Part shown: one piece after another, positions 1 through 9,089 of the stretch
Position numbering within the stretch: the stretch's first letter is position 1
Layout of the letters: every line of letters starts with the position of its first letter
Source of the DNA: Reyranella sp.
GTDB lineage: Bacteria; Pseudomonadota; Alphaproteobacteria; Reyranellales; Reyranellaceae
DNA: 37,464 nt
NCBI GenBank assembly: GCA_019745575.1
Contig: JAIETA010000295.1
Coordinates: 1-37,464 of the forward strand
Direction: 5' to 3'
Notes under the pieces: model-generated
Told to the model about the DNA's origin: nothing
Seen by the model: the letters and a program-made list of their open reading frames with translations, nothing else
Database searches by the model: none
Program-made: the position numbers and the translations under genes

Positions 1-749
1 TCGTGACCGACGGCTCGATCCAGGGCCTGTCGGCGCGCATGCGCTGGCCGGGCTACTACGACGGCACGCCCAACGGGGTGTGGAACGTCGGACCCGACGA
101 CATCGACCGCATCCTGCTCGCCTATCATCGCGCCGGCTTCCAGGTACACATCCACACCAACGGCGACGAGGCCTCCGAAGTCGGCATCGAGGCGGTCGAG
201 CGGGCGCTGGCCGCGGCGCCGCGCTGGGATCACCGCCATACGCTGCAGCACGCGCAGATGGCCGATGCCGGCCAGTTCCGTCGCATGAAGGCGCTCGGCA
301 TGTGCGCCAACCTGTTCGCCAATCATCTCTACTACTGGGGCGACATCCACTACGCCAGGACGCTGGGGCCGGAACGCGCCGAGCGCATGGACGCCTGTGC
401 CACCGCGCTGGCCACGGGCGTGCCCTTCGCCATCCACTGCGACGCGCCGGTGACGCCGATCGGGCCGCTGTTCACCGCCTGGTGCGCGGTCAATCGCCTC
501 ACGGCCTCGGGGCGTACGCTGGGCGAGGCCGAGAAGATCCCGGTGGCCGATGCGCTGCGCGCCATCACGCTGGGGGCCGCCTACACGCTCAAGCTCGACG
601 AGGAGCTGGGCAGCATCGATGTCGGCAAGCGCGCCGATTTCGCCATCCTCGACGACGACCCGCTGGCCGTTCCTCCGGAAAAACTGAAGGACATCGGCGT
701 CTGGGGCACGGTGCTGGGCGGCAAGGTGTTCGAGGCACCGAAGGCGTGA
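1..749 (+). CDS. Amidohydrolase family 3 (YtcJ-like), 3' part only
   Basis: This is the C-terminal part (about 248 residues) of a metal-dependent amidohydrolase. The frame is open to the left edge, and the family is usually about 530-560 residues, so the start lies outside the window. Visible family signatures are HTNGDEA near residue 52, HRHTLQHAQM near residue 77 (metal-ligand histidines), FAIHCDAPV near residue 142, and the C-terminal composite-domain motif IDVGKRADFAILDDDP. Family members hydrolyse C-N bonds of amides, carbamates or N-acyl compounds in the cytoplasm; the substrate cannot be told from sequence. Its TGA overlaps the GTG start of the CobW-type GTPase downstream (GTGA at 746-749), so the two are probably translationally coupled. 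Confidence 0.9.
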   Translation, partial: VTDGSIQGLSARMRWPGYYDGTPNGVWNVGPDDIDRILLAYHRAGFQVHIHTNGDEASEVGIEAVERALAAAPRWDHRHTLQHAQMADAGQFRRMKALGMCANLFANHLYYWGDIHYARTLGPERAERMDACATALATGVPFAIHCDAPVTPIGPLFTAWCAVNRLTASGRTLGEAEKIPVADALRAITLGAAYTLKLDEELGSIDVGKRADFAILDDDPLAVPPEKLKDIGVWGTVLGGKVFEAPKA

Positions 750-1633
750 GCGGTCCCATCCCCTTCACCGTCATCGGTGGGTTCCTGGGGGCGGGCAAGA
801 CGACGCTGCTGAACCGCCTGCTGGCCGATGCGGGCGGCCGCCGGTTCGCGGTGCTGGTGAACGACTTCGGCGCCCTCGACATCGACGGCCGTCTGTTGGC
901 GGCACACGGCGGCGACACCATCGCGCTGGCCAATGGCTGCCTCTGCTGCACCATCGGCGATTCCCTGGTGACCACGTTGCTGGGCCTGCTGGAACGGCCG
1001 GAGCGGTTCGATCACATCGTCGTCGAAGCCTCGGGCGTCGCCGACCCCGGCCGGATCGCCGACCTCGCCGTGCTCGAGCCGCGACTCGTGCGCGACGGCG
1101 TGATCGTGGTCGTCGATGCCTCGGAGGTACGGGCACGGGCGGGCGACCGGCGGCTCGGCGACACGGTGATGCGGCAGATCCAGGCAGCCGACCTCCTGCT
1201 GCTGAACAAGACGGACCTCGCGACCGATCTCGCGGCGGTGCGGTGCTGGCTTTCGATGCAGGCCGCCGCGCCGATCCTGGAGTGCCGCGAGGCCGACGTA
1301 CCGCTCGATCTGCTGTTCGGGCTCGATCGCCACGGCGCGACGGCCGCGTCGCCGCCCTCCGACCGCTTCGCGAGCTGGTCCTACGAGTGGGCCGAGCCGG
1401 TCCAGCGCGATGCCGTGTTGGCGATGCTGCGCGAGGCCCCCGGCGAGATCCTGCGCGCCAAGGGCATCGTGCGCTTCGCCGACGCGCCGGACCGCCGCTC
1501 GATCCTCCATGTCGTGGGGCGGCGGCTGGAGATCGCCGATGGCGGTCCGTGGGGCGATACGGGCGGCTCGCGGCTGGTGATGCTGGGCCTCAGGCCCGTG
1601 CTAGGCTCGCTGCAAAGGGAGCAAACGACATGA
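746..1633 (+). CDS. CobW/COG0523-family metal-chaperone GTPase
   Basis: A 295-residue G3E-family P-loop GTPase. It shows the P-loop GGFLGAGKT (11-19), the COG0523 metal-binding motif NGCLCC (Cys65, Cys67, Cys68), VVEASGVADP around residue 94 and the guanine-specificity motif NKTD (154-157). A CobW C-terminal domain follows from about residue 200. COG0523 proteins deliver or insert Zn, Co or other metals into client enzymes. The GTG at 746 is chosen because it sits just before the conserved beta strand leading to the P-loop and overlaps the amidohydrolase stop. The stop overlaps the SDR start (ATGA, 1630-1633). Coupling to a metal-dependent amidohydrolase suggests, by inference only, that this protein metallates it. 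Confidence 0.92.
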   Translation: MSGPIPFTVIGGFLGAGKTTLLNRLLADAGGRRFAVLVNDFGALDIDGRLLAAHGGDTIALANGCLCCTIGDSLVTTLLGLLERPERFDHIVVEASGVADPGRIADLAVLEPRLVRDGVIVVVDASEVRARAGDRRLGDTVMRQIQAADLLLLNKTDLATDLAAVRCWLSMQAAAPILECREADVPLDLLFGLDRHGATAASPPSDRFASWSYEWAEPVQRDAVLAMLREAPGEILRAKGIVRFADAPDRRSILHVVGRRLEIADGGPWGDTGGSRLVMLGLRPVLGSLQREQTT

Positions 1634-2445
1634 GCGGCAGGCTGAAGGACAAGGTGGCGATCGTGGTCGGCGCGGGCTCCAGCGGCCCGGGCTGGGGCAA
1701 CGGCAAGTGCACGGCCGTGACCTTCGCGCGCGAGGGTGCCAAGGTTTTCTGCGTCGACCGCAAGCGCGCCGCCGCGGAGGAAACGGTCGGCCTGATCGAG
1801 AAGGAGGCCGGCGCCGCGGTCGCCTTCGAGGCCGACGCCTCGAAGAATGCTGACGTGAAGGCGATGGTCGACGCCTGTCTGGCCAAGTGGGGCCGGGTCG
1901 ACATTCTGGACAACAACGTCGGCATCGGCTCCACCGGCGGCCCGGTCGAGCTCAGCGAGGACGAGTGGCACCGGGTGTTCGACGTCAACGTGAAGAGCTT
2001 CTTCCTGACCGCCAAGCACGTCATTCCGATCATGGAGAAGCAGGGCAGGGGTTCGATCGTGAACGTGAGTTCGATCGCCTCCATCCGCAGCCCCAAGGGC
2101 ATCTCCTATCTCGCCTACAACGCGAGCAAGGGGGCGGTGAATTCACTGACGCTGGCCATCGCCTCGCAGTACGCCGAGAAGGGCATCCGCTGCAACGCCA
2201 TCCTGCCCGGCCTGATGCACACGCCGATGATCGACTTCCTGGCCGAGCAATATGCCAAGGGCGAGAAGGATCACAACCAGGCCTACGACAAGATGATCGC
2301 GCTGCGCGACCGCGCCTCGCCCACCGGCAAGATGGGCACCGGTTGGGATACCGCCAATGCGGCCCTGTTCCTGGCCTCCGACGAGGCGGCCTACGTCAAC
2401 GGCCACCTGCTGGTGGTCGACGGTGGCATCACGGTCAGGGCTTGA
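1630..2445 (+). CDS. SDR-family NAD(P)-dependent oxidoreductase
   Basis: A 271-residue classical short-chain dehydrogenase/reductase. The N-terminal glycine-rich cofactor loop is stretched ([12 protein letters not shown], 14-25). Asp43 follows the second beta strand and suggests NAD preference. DNNVG (94-98) stands for the usual NNAG; catalytic Ser147/148 lies in NVSS and the YNASK motif at 163-167 is complete. It ends in the usual [14 protein letters not shown]. These enzymes oxidise alcohols or reduce ketones; the substrate is unknown. An RBS-like AAAGGGAGC precedes the ATG, which overlaps the CobW stop, so it is the third gene of a coupled operon with the amidohydrolase. Confidence 0.93.
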   Translation: MSGRLKDKVAIVVGAGSSGPGWGNGKCTAVTFAREGAKVFCVDRKRAAAEETVGLIEKEAGAAVAFEADASKNADVKAMVDACLAKWGRVDILDNNVGIGSTGGPVELSEDEWHRVFDVNVKSFFLTAKHVIPIMEKQGRGSIVNVSSIASIRSPKGISYLAYNASKGAVNSLTLAIASQYAEKGIRCNAILPGLMHTPMIDFLAEQYAKGEKDHNQAYDKMIALRDRASPTGKMGTGWDTANAALFLASDEAAYVNGHLLVVDGGITVRA

Positions 2446-2473
2446 GACAGCGGACGCCTGGCGGCTTCGATCC

Positions 2474-2905
2474 GTGCGCAACATCGTCAATGCGGTCTTG
2501 CTGCGGGGGAACGAGATCCTCCTGGCAAGACGCAGCCCCCAGCGGAAGGCTTATGGAGGCCTCTGGAGCTTCCCGGGTGGACATGTCGAGGTCGGCGAGA
2601 CGTTCGAGGAAGCTCTCGTTCGAGAGTCTCAGGAGGAAATCGGTATTCTTCCGACCGCCTATACGACTTTGGGCACTATCGCCGACCCTGCTACGCCCCC
2701 GGCGTCGCCCGCGACCTACCACATGTACGCTGTCACCTCCTGGGAGGGAGGCGAGCCTGCGATCGTGGACGACGAACACACGGCATTGGAGTGGTTTGCG
2801 TTGGCGGCCGCCATCGAGCTTTCCGAGCTCGCTCTCGAAGAGTATCGACTGTTGTTCAGGAAGCTGATGCTGAATCGCAACCAATATCTATCATGCGGAG
2901 TATAG
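2474..2905 (+). CDS. NUDIX hydrolase
   Basis: A 143-residue NUDIX pyrophosphohydrolase. The complete NUDIX box (G-x5-E-x7-R-E-x2-E-E-x-G-I) runs from Gly36 to Ile58, with the metal-binding RE..EE residues present. Such enzymes hydrolyse nucleoside diphosphates linked to another moiety, for example oxidised nucleotides, NDP-sugars or NADH; specificity is not predictable here. The GTG at 2474 is chosen because it directly precedes the first beta strand (RNIVNAVLL); the open frame upstream is a shadow of the SDR gene. Base composition is visibly lower in GC, with more A/T third positions, than both neighbours, which suggests later acquisition. It lies 28 bp after the SDR stop and could still be cotranscribed. 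Confidence 0.88.
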   Translation: MRNIVNAVLLRGNEILLARRSPQRKAYGGLWSFPGGHVEVGETFEEALVRESQEEIGILPTAYTTLGTIADPATPPASPATYHMYAVTSWEGGEPAIVDDEHTALEWFALAAAIELSELALEEYRLLFRKLMLNRNQYLSCGV

Positions 2906-2912
2906 CCGGACT

Positions 2913-4001
2913 CTAGGGCGCGCGCCTGAGGAAGGCGCGGAAGATCAGCGGGCCGGTGAGGACGATCAGGAACAGCCGGAAGAGATGGTGGGTGGCCACC
3001 ATCGCGATCTCGATGCCGAGCGCCAGGCCGATCAGGCTCATCTCGGCGAAGCCGCCGGGGGCATAGCTCAGCACGGTGGCGTCGAGGTTGAGGCCGGTCA
3101 GCGCCACCGTGATCATGGCAAAGCCCACGGCGCAGCCGATCAGCAGCATGGCAGCCCCGATCGAGGCCGCCATCTCCTTGTGCAGCCGCTCGACGTTCGT
3201 GCCGACGAAGCGGCAACCGATGCCGGTGCCGACCACGACCTGGGCGGCGGCGACCAGCACGCCGGGCGGCTGGGAGTCGGTGAGGCCGCCGAGATGGACG
3301 ATGGCGCTGGCAATCATCGGCCCCATCATGAAGGCCGCCGGCAGGCGGAGCAGGCGGCCGACGGCGGCACCGCCGATGCCGCAGGCGATCAGGATGGCGT
3401 AGTCCTTCCAGTCGTTGCCCGTGGGCCCGTGCACCATGGTGAGGACGCTGGTCTGGGCGCCGTTCACCAGCCGGTACCAGATGGGAATCGTCAGCACGAC
3501 GGTGAGGATGCGCAGCGCGTGGGCGAGCGCGATCGAGCGTTCGTCGCCGCCCAGCGCGCCGCCCATGATGGTCATGTCGTTCAACCCGCCCGGCATGGCG
3601 GCGAAATAGCAGGTGACGCGATCCCAGCCGGTGAACACGCGCAGCCAGACGTAGCAGAGGCTGGCGCCGGTCATGGTCATGCCGGTGAGCACGCAGAGGC
3701 TCACGGCCCATTCGCCGAGCCGCTGCACCAGGTCCGGCGTGAAGCCCGACCCCAGCAGCACGCCCAGGATGATGATCATGCCCTGGCGGAGACGTATCTT
3801 CATGCCGATGCGCAGGCCCAGGAAGGCCGCGACCGTCGAGAAGACGCAGGCCCCCAGCATCCAGGCGAGCGGCATGCGGAGCCAGTCGAAGACGAAGCCG
3901 CCTGCGGTGCCGATCAGCAGCGCCAGCGCCAGCGGCCCCGGGCCGTCGTGGCCGATGATGCGCTTCTTCTCGGGCCTGAAGGCGCCGGCTTCGCCGCTCA
4001 A
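2913..4001 (-). CDS. AbrB-family (PF05145) inner-membrane protein
   Basis: A 362-residue polytopic membrane protein of the family often mislabelled 'ammonia monooxygenase' or 'AbrB family transcriptional regulator'. It has about ten hydrophobic segments in two similar halves, each with the repeat pattern PLAWMLG/PAAFMMG and [28 protein letters not shown]. The glycine-rich [12 protein letters not shown] (first half) and [14 protein letters not shown] (second half) are hallmarks. Function is not firmly known; a transport role is assumed. The start is a TTG at 4001 overlapping the nadK TGA (TTGA), so translation is probably coupled. The stop lies 7 bp beyond the convergent NUDIX stop. Confidence 0.85.
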   Translation of the reverse strand: MSGEAGAFRPEKKRIIGHDGPGPLALALLIGTAGGFVFDWLRMPLAWMLGACVFSTVAAFLGLRIGMKIRLRQGMIIILGVLLGSGFTPDLVQRLGEWAVSLCVLTGMTMTGASLCYVWLRVFTGWDRVTCYFAAMPGGLNDMTIMGGALGGDERSIALAHALRILTVVLTIPIWYRLVNGAQTSVLTMVHGPTGNDWKDYAILIACGIGGAAVGRLLRLPAAFMMGPMIASAIVHLGGLTDSQPPGVLVAAAQVVVGTGIGCRFVGTNVERLHKEMAASIGAAMLLIGCAVGFAMITVALTGLNLDATVLSYAPGGFAEMSLIGLALGIEIAMVATHHLFRLFLIVLTGPLIFRAFLRRAP

Positions 4002-4774
4002 GGCGCGAACTGCTCCTTGAGGATGCGCTCCTCGAGGTCGTGCTCGGGATCGAACAGCAGCGTCAGTTCGATGTCGGTGGCTTCGGTCACGGTGACTTTC
4101 GCGACGTTCGGGATCTCGACCGAGTCGGCCGCCGCCGCCACGGGCCGCTTGTGCGGATCGAGGATCGTGAACTCGACCTTGGAGTCACGCGGCAGCAGGG
4201 CGCCGCGCCAGCGCCGCGGCCGGAAGGCGTTGATCGGCGTCAGCGCCAGCAGGCCGGCGCCCAGCGGCAGGATCGGGCCGTGGGCGGAGAGGTTGTAGGC
4301 CGTGGAGCCGGCGGGCGTGGCGACCATCGCGCCGTCGCAATAGAGCTCGGGCAGCCGCTTCATGCCGTCGACCGCCACGGCGAGGCGCGCGGTCTGCCGG
4401 CTGGACCGCAGGAGCGAGACCTCGTTGATCGCCGTCACGTCGAAGTGCTGCCCGCGGGTGTTGATGGCGTGCATGCGCAGCGGCGTCAGCCGGACCTCGC
4501 GCGCCTTCTTCAGGCGGGCGAGCAGGCCGGTCTCCTTGTAGGTGTTGAGCAGAAACCCGACGGTCCCGAGGTTCATGCCGTAGATCGGCGTCTTGTGCCG
4601 CATGTTGCGGTGCAGCGCCTGCAGCATCAGCCCGTCGCCGCCCAGTGCCACGATGACGTCGGCCCGGGCTGGCGGCACGGCGCCATAGCGCTTTTCCAGG
4701 CGCGCGCGGGCGGCGCGCGCGGTCGGTGTGGCGGCGGCGACGAAGGCGACGAGCGGGGCGGGGGAGACGGCCAT
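3998..4774 (-). CDS. nadK: NAD kinase
   Basis: A 258-residue ATP-NAD kinase, which phosphorylates NAD to NADP in the cytoplasm. Family motifs are present: GGDG at 45-48, [10 protein letters not shown] at 66-75, NE at 117-118, and the NAD-binding [15 protein letters not shown] at 146-160. The open frame continues 12 codons upstream to a GTG at 4810, but the ATG at 4774 puts the first beta strand (LVAFVAA) at the usual place; neither start has a clear Shine-Dalgarno sequence. It is the first gene of a two-gene minus-strand unit with the AbrB-family membrane protein. Confidence 0.93.
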   Translation of the reverse strand: MAVSPAPLVAFVAAATPTARAARARLEKRYGAVPPARADVIVALGGDGLMLQALHRNMRHKTPIYGMNLGTVGFLLNTYKETGLLARLKKAREVRLTPLRMHAINTRGQHFDVTAINEVSLLRSSRQTARLAVAVDGMKRLPELYCDGAMVATPAGSTAYNLSAHGPILPLGAGLLALTPINAFRPRRWRGALLPRDSKVEFTILDPHKRPVAAAADSVEIPNVAKVTVTEATDIELTLLFDPEHDLEERILKEQFAP

Positions 4775-4875
4775 CGGGATGCTGCAATGCTCTCGGTGCA
4801 AGAATCCCACTATAGCCGCAGGATGCCGCCGTGCGATAAAATCCCTGCCACAAAAGAACCGCGAGGAGGAACGCG

Positions 4876-5754
4876 ATGGAGCTGGTTCCGCTGGGACCCG
4901 GATTTGGCGTCGAGGTCAGGGGCGTCGGCCTGCTCGACGTCGCCACCGACGCGGATGCCTACCAGGCGGTGCGCGGCGCCTTCGAGGCCCACTCCCTGCT
5001 GGTGTTCCGCGACCAGCCGATCGCCGACGACGTGCAGGTGGCCTTCAGCCGGGCCTTCGGGCCGCTGGAACTCACCAAGGTGGCGTCGCTGGGCGCCAAC
5101 AGCTTCTACTCCAAGCTGACCAATGTCGGCGAGAAGGGCGAGATCGTGCCGCCCGACCATCGTCAGGTCCTGGTCGCCAGGGCCAATGCGCTCTGGCACA
5201 CCGATTCCTCCTTCAAGAAGACGCCGGCGCTGGCCTCGGTGCTGACTGCGCGGGTGCTGCCGGCCGAGGGTGGCGAGACCGAGTACACGTCCACGCGGCT
5301 GGCCTGGGAGCGCCTGCCGGCCGACCTGCAGGACCGCCTGAAGGATGCCGTGGCCACCCATTCCTACGCCAACAGCCGCGACCAGATCCATCCCGACCTG
5401 GCCAACGCCGAGGAGCGCAAGGCGCTGCCGCCGGTGCGCTGGCGCCTGAACTGGCGCAACCCGACGAACGACCGGCGGGCGCTCTATGTCGCAAGCCACG
5501 CCTATGCGATCGACGGCATGGACGACCGCGATGCCGGCCAGCTGCTGGCGCAGCTTCTCGACGAAGCGACGCGCCGCGAGTTCGTCTACAGCCACAGATG
5601 GCGCCAGGGCGACGCCGTCATGTGGGACAACCGCGCCATGCTGCATCGCGGCCGGCCGTGGGATTACACGAAGGAGCGATCGATGGTGCGGACCACGATC
5701 TCGGCGACCGAGGCCGATGGCCTCGCCGAGGTGAGGCCGCCGGTCGTGCACTAG
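4876..5754 (+). CDS. TauD/TfdA-family Fe(II)/2-oxoglutarate dioxygenase
   Basis: A 292-residue member of the TauD/TfdA family. The iron-binding facial triad is His108 and Asp110 (WHTDSSF) plus distal His257 (MLHRG); Arg272 or Arg268 near the C-terminus would bind the 2-oxoglutarate carboxylate. These enzymes hydroxylate substrates such as taurine, sulfonates or aryloxyalkanoates; this one's substrate is unknown. The start is well supported by GAGGAGG 7 bp upstream of the ATG. Its TAG shares the palindrome CTAG with the stop of the convergent cyclase gene (5751-5754). No transporter is adjacent. Confidence 0.92.
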   Translation: MELVPLGPGFGVEVRGVGLLDVATDADAYQAVRGAFEAHSLLVFRDQPIADDVQVAFSRAFGPLELTKVASLGANSFYSKLTNVGEKGEIVPPDHRQVLVARANALWHTDSSFKKTPALASVLTARVLPAEGGETEYTSTRLAWERLPADLQDRLKDAVATHSYANSRDQIHPDLANAEERKALPPVRWRLNWRNPTNDRRALYVASHAYAIDGMDDRDAGQLLAQLLDEATRREFVYSHRWRQGDAVMWDNRAMLHRGRPWDYTKERSMVRTTISATEADGLAEVRPPVVH

Positions 5755-6944
5755 GTGTCGACGGCGCGCAGTCCGTAGACTTCCTGTGCCGCATCGACGT
5801 CCTTCAAGCCGTGGTGGCCGAGCGGGACGAGGTCGGCCTCGGGCAGCAGCGCGGCCAATGCCGCCGACATGATCACCGATCGGCCGATGCTGCTGCAGAG
5901 CTTCTCCAGCCGGGCGGCGTAGTTGACGGCGGGGCCGATGATCGTGAAGTCGAGCCGCATGCTGGCGCCGATGTTGCCGAACATGACCTCGCCGATATGC
6001 AGCGCGAGACCAAATCGCAGGGGCGGTCCGCCGGCCGCCTCGCGTGTCCGGTTGAGCTCGCCGATGGAGGCCGCCGCTGCCGAAGCCGCGTGAACGGCGC
6101 GCGCGGCCGTCTCCGCGCGCTGCGCTGGCCTGTCGATAGGTAGGACCGCCAGCATTGCGTCGCCCATGAACTTCAGGATTTCGCCGCCCGCCGAGGTGAT
6201 GGCAGAGCCCATTGCGCCGAAATAGTCGTTGAGCATGGCCACGATGGCATCGCGCGGCAGGCGGTCCGACATCCGGGTGAAGCCGCGCAGGTCGCAGTAC
6301 CAAATCACTGCCTCGATAGTCTGGCCGTCGCCGCGCTTCACCTCGCCGGCCAGAATGCGCTGGCCGGCGGCGTGCCCGACATAGGCGTCGAGCAAGTTGG
6401 TCGCGGTGTCGCGCAGGGCGTGGATCTCGACGATGCGCGTGAAGGCGAAATGCAGCAGATACAGACGGTCGAGGTCGGCGGGGCTGAATCCTCCGGGCTT
6501 GTCGGACACCACGCTGAGCGCATCCATGTGGCCGTTCGAGAAGAAGAGCGGCATTGCCACGTAGTCGGTGGCGCCCTCGCTCTTGAGTTGCCGCAGGATG
6601 GGTGCCTGTGGCTCGAGGCGCTCCAGCCGGAAGCGGAAGGTGCAGCGGTGCTCGTAGACCGCCGGCAGCGGGTTGTCGAGGTACTCGGGGCCCTGCTGGA
6701 AGCCATGTGGCACCGCGCCGGCCTCGACGCGTCCACCGCGTCGCCAGAAGTAGCCCTTGCCGGAGAACTCCGGGTGCAGCGTGCGCTGGAAGTAGGCCAG
6801 GCGATAGAGCGGGACGCCGGCGGCGGCGATTTGCTCGCCGACAGCGGCGATCAGCGCAGTCGTGTCCGCGATCCGGTAGGCTTCGGTGACGAACCAGCGC
6901 GCCAGCGGATCGGCATAGACGCGATGGATGGTGTCATCGTCCAT
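5751..6944 (-). CDS. Class III adenylate/guanylate cyclase with N-terminal sensor-like region
   Basis: A 397-residue soluble protein. The catalytic domain spans about 205-395. Asp218 (YCDLRGFT) and Asp262 (KFMGD) are the metal-binding aspartates. Lys258 and Asp332 (LDFTIIG) match the adenine-recognising pair, and Asn341 and Arg345 (NYAARLE) the transition-state pair, so it should be active and ATP-specific. Residues 1-195 contain no membrane segment and look GAF-like (YVAMPLFFSNGHMDALSVVSD). Proteins of this layout make cAMP in response to an unknown cytoplasmic signal. It is a single gene, convergent with the dioxygenase and 33 bp upstream of the stop of the radical SAM gene in the same orientation. 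Confidence 0.88.
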   Translation of the reverse strand: MDDDTIHRVYADPLARWFVTEAYRIADTTALIAAVGEQIAAAGVPLYRLAYFQRTLHPEFSGKGYFWRRGGRVEAGAVPHGFQQGPEYLDNPLPAVYEHRCTFRFRLERLEPQAPILRQLKSEGATDYVAMPLFFSNGHMDALSVVSDKPGGFSPADLDRLYLLHFAFTRIVEIHALRDTATNLLDAYVGHAAGQRILAGEVKRGDGQTIEAVIWYCDLRGFTRMSDRLPRDAIVAMLNDYFGAMGSAITSAGGEILKFMGDAMLAVLPIDRPAQRAETAARAVHAASAAAASIGELNRTREAAGGPPLRFGLALHIGEVMFGNIGASMRLDFTIIGPAVNYAARLEKLCSSIGRSVIMSAALAALLPEADLVPLGHHGLKDVDAAQEVYGLRAVDT

Positions 6945-6977
6945 GCCGCCATCATAGCGCCGGCGGCGCCGCGGCGG

Positions 6978-8789
6978 CTATTCCGCCGCCGCGAGCCTCT
7001 GCTGGTTCTGGGCGGCCGCGATCTTGGCGCGGGCGACGTCCTCTCCGCGCTTCTTGACGACCGCGGCGCCGCCGCCGGCGGTGTCGGCAAACAGCGACAG
7101 CTTGTCCATGTCGTCGTCGACCACGGGCTGCAGCGCCAGGTCGGTGTACTCATGGCGCCTGGGGTCGAACCTGACCTTCTGGCCGATACGCCAGCCCTGC
7201 CAGGCAAGGCGGCCGTAGATCTTGAGCTTGCGCCAGGTCTCGCGCGCCAGGTTCCAGTGGAAGACGCCGACCGTTTCGATCGGCATGCCGTAGCGGCGAT
7301 CGCGCCTGTACTTCAGCCGCACGACGCCGCCTTCCAGCGGATGGATGCCCTCGGCCTCGAACATGATCTTGAACATGGTCATGAACTGCGCCGGCTCGGC
7401 CGGATTGCGGCCGGGGATCGAGCCGTGCCGGCGGGCCACCGTCTCGATGTGCTCGGGCGTGTAGTAGGTGCGCCAGGCGTCGCGGTAGGTCTGCTCGTAC
7501 TCGGCGTCGCTCATTTTCGGATGGTGGACGACGCGGTGATGCAGGTCGTACTTGTTGAGGTCGGGATCCATCCAAACGCCCTGCTTCCAGAGCTTCTGGT
7601 GATCCTCCGAGCCCGGCAGCGGCGTCAGCATGAACAGCTCGAGGATGTCGAGCGGCAGCTCCTTCTTGATGATCTCCATGTCGCGCAGGATCGATTCGCG
7701 CGTGTCGCCGGGGAAGCCCAGGATGTAGCCCGCCCAGGTCGACGCGCCGCTGTTGTGCCAGGCCTGCAGCATCTTGCGGTATTCGGTGATCTTGTTCTGG
7801 CGCTTCTTGGCGGCCAGCAGGTTGTCGGGATTGACGTTCTCGAGCCCGATGAAGACGCGGTAGACGCCGGCCCAGCGCGCCTTGTTGATGAAGTTGGGGA
7901 TGCGGTGGCACTGGGTGTCGACCTGGATGATCAGCGACACGCCGATGCCCTCGTTCTCGCGCAGTTCGATCAGCCGGTCGAAGAAGTCTTCCCAGTGCTT
8001 GTTGCGGGCCATGTTGTCGTCGGTGATGAAGAACGACGTGATGCCCTGCTTATAGTTCTCCCGCACGATCGCCTCGAGGTCGTCGGCGGTGCGGAAACGG
8101 CTCTTGCGGCCCTGGACGTTGATGATGGTGCAGAACGAGCACTGGAACGGGCAACCGCGGCCGAGGTCGAAGCTCGACTTGCGGCCCTCGTTGCGGGCGA
8201 GTGCCGCCGGCGGCAGCCGGGGCGTCGGCGCGCCCTCGATGCCCGGCAGGTCGTCCATGTAGTTGTAGAGCGGCTTCAGCGTGCCGTTCCAGGCATCGCG
8301 CAGCACCTCGTCGAGGCGGCCCTCCTCGGCTTCACCGGCATAGATCGAGATGCCCATGTCCATCGCCGCCTGGATCTCGGGCGGCACCACCGGCAGCATC
8401 GACAGGCAGCCCGCGGCATGGAAGCCGCCCATGGCGACCGGCAGGCCTGCCTCCAGGAACTGGCGGCCGAGATCGACGGCGCGCGGGAACTGGTTGGACT
8501 GGACGCCGACCAGGCAGATCAGCGCCTTGCCGCCGCTGCGGCGGATGTCGGCGATGATGCGGTCGGCCCGCACGCGGGTGTTGGTTTCGTCGAACGGCTT
8601 GATGCGGAACTCGACGTCGGGACCGAGGACCTGGCGCTCGCGGCAGTCCTCGCCCAGGCCGTAGAGGGCAGCCAGGGTGTTCGACGGAATGTGAGACCGG
8701 AACCAGGTGATCGGATAGCCGTCGTCGTCGTAGTGCGTCGGCTTGACCAGCACCAGGTGAAAGATAGTCCGTTTTACTGCACCGCCCAT
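6978..8789 (-). CDS. B12-binding-domain-type radical SAM protein
   Basis: A 603-residue radical SAM enzyme. Residues 1-170 form a B12-binding-type Rossmann domain (LVGVQSNQFPRA, VAMGGFHAAG), but I do not see a canonical DxHxxG cobalamin motif. The 4Fe-4S motif CPFQCSFC is at 213-220, followed by a full TIM-barrel pattern (FFITDDNM, FIGLENVNPDNL, GYILGFPGDTRES). The last 130 residues are basic and of unknown function. The N-terminal VLVKPTHYDDDGYPITW is characteristic of a widespread uncharacterised subfamily. The ATG at 8789 is chosen over an upstream in-frame TTG because GGAGA lies 8 bp upstream and the conserved sequence begins there. It is monocistronic and divergent from the MFS gene. Confidence 0.88.
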   Translation of the reverse strand: MGGAVKRTIFHLVLVKPTHYDDDGYPITWFRSHIPSNTLAALYGLGEDCRERQVLGPDVEFRIKPFDETNTRVRADRIIADIRRSGGKALICLVGVQSNQFPRAVDLGRQFLEAGLPVAMGGFHAAGCLSMLPVVPPEIQAAMDMGISIYAGEAEEGRLDEVLRDAWNGTLKPLYNYMDDLPGIEGAPTPRLPPAALARNEGRKSSFDLGRGCPFQCSFCTIINVQGRKSRFRTADDLEAIVRENYKQGITSFFITDDNMARNKHWEDFFDRLIELRENEGIGVSLIIQVDTQCHRIPNFINKARWAGVYRVFIGLENVNPDNLLAAKKRQNKITEYRKMLQAWHNSGASTWAGYILGFPGDTRESILRDMEIIKKELPLDILELFMLTPLPGSEDHQKLWKQGVWMDPDLNKYDLHHRVVHHPKMSDAEYEQTYRDAWRTYYTPEHIETVARRHGSIPGRNPAEPAQFMTMFKIMFEAEGIHPLEGGVVRLKYRRDRRYGMPIETVGVFHWNLARETWRKLKIYGRLAWQGWRIGQKVRFDPRRHEYTDLALQPVVDDDMDKLSLFADTAGGGAAVVKKRGEDVARAKIAAAQNQQRLAAAE

Positions 8790-9089
8790 CGCGGATTTCT
8801 CCAAGACAAAAAAAACCCGCGCGCGGCCCCAAAGCGAGCGTTCCACCGCCGAACGGCATTTCCTCAGCCACACTGCTCTGTGATGCCCGACAACGCAAGC
8901 GCGGCGGCGGCATATATGCAGGCAAAAAGGCCCCAAAAGGCCACATTATGTAGGGGCATTTGCGGTGTATGTCGTGCGCAGACCAAGCTGATCCAGACTC
9001 CAGTCCATTGCAGGGCGCCTCCCGAGCGCGCACTTTGCGGGTCCGTCGGAGGCGCACAAGACGCCCGCGGGAAGGGGAAACGACAGGAA
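8790..9089. promoter_or_regulatory. Divergent intergenic region (radical SAM / MFS)
   Basis: This 300-bp gap between two divergent genes has lower GC than its surroundings and must hold both promoters. Visible elements are an A8 run at 8808-8815 next to the palindrome CCGCGCGCGG (8817-8826), the perfect palindrome GCATATATGC at 8910-8919, and AAAAGGCC repeated with 10-bp spacing at about 8924-8941. I cannot assign convincing -35/-10 boxes, and no RNA gene is recognisable. Confidence 0.45.

Noticed and set aside
8808-8826. GC palindrome followed by T8 (minus strand) as a rho-independent terminator or attenuator before the radical SAM gene
   Set aside because: The palindrome can form only a 3-bp stem with a 4-nt loop, too weak for a terminator, and I found no alternative antiterminator or riboswitch structure.
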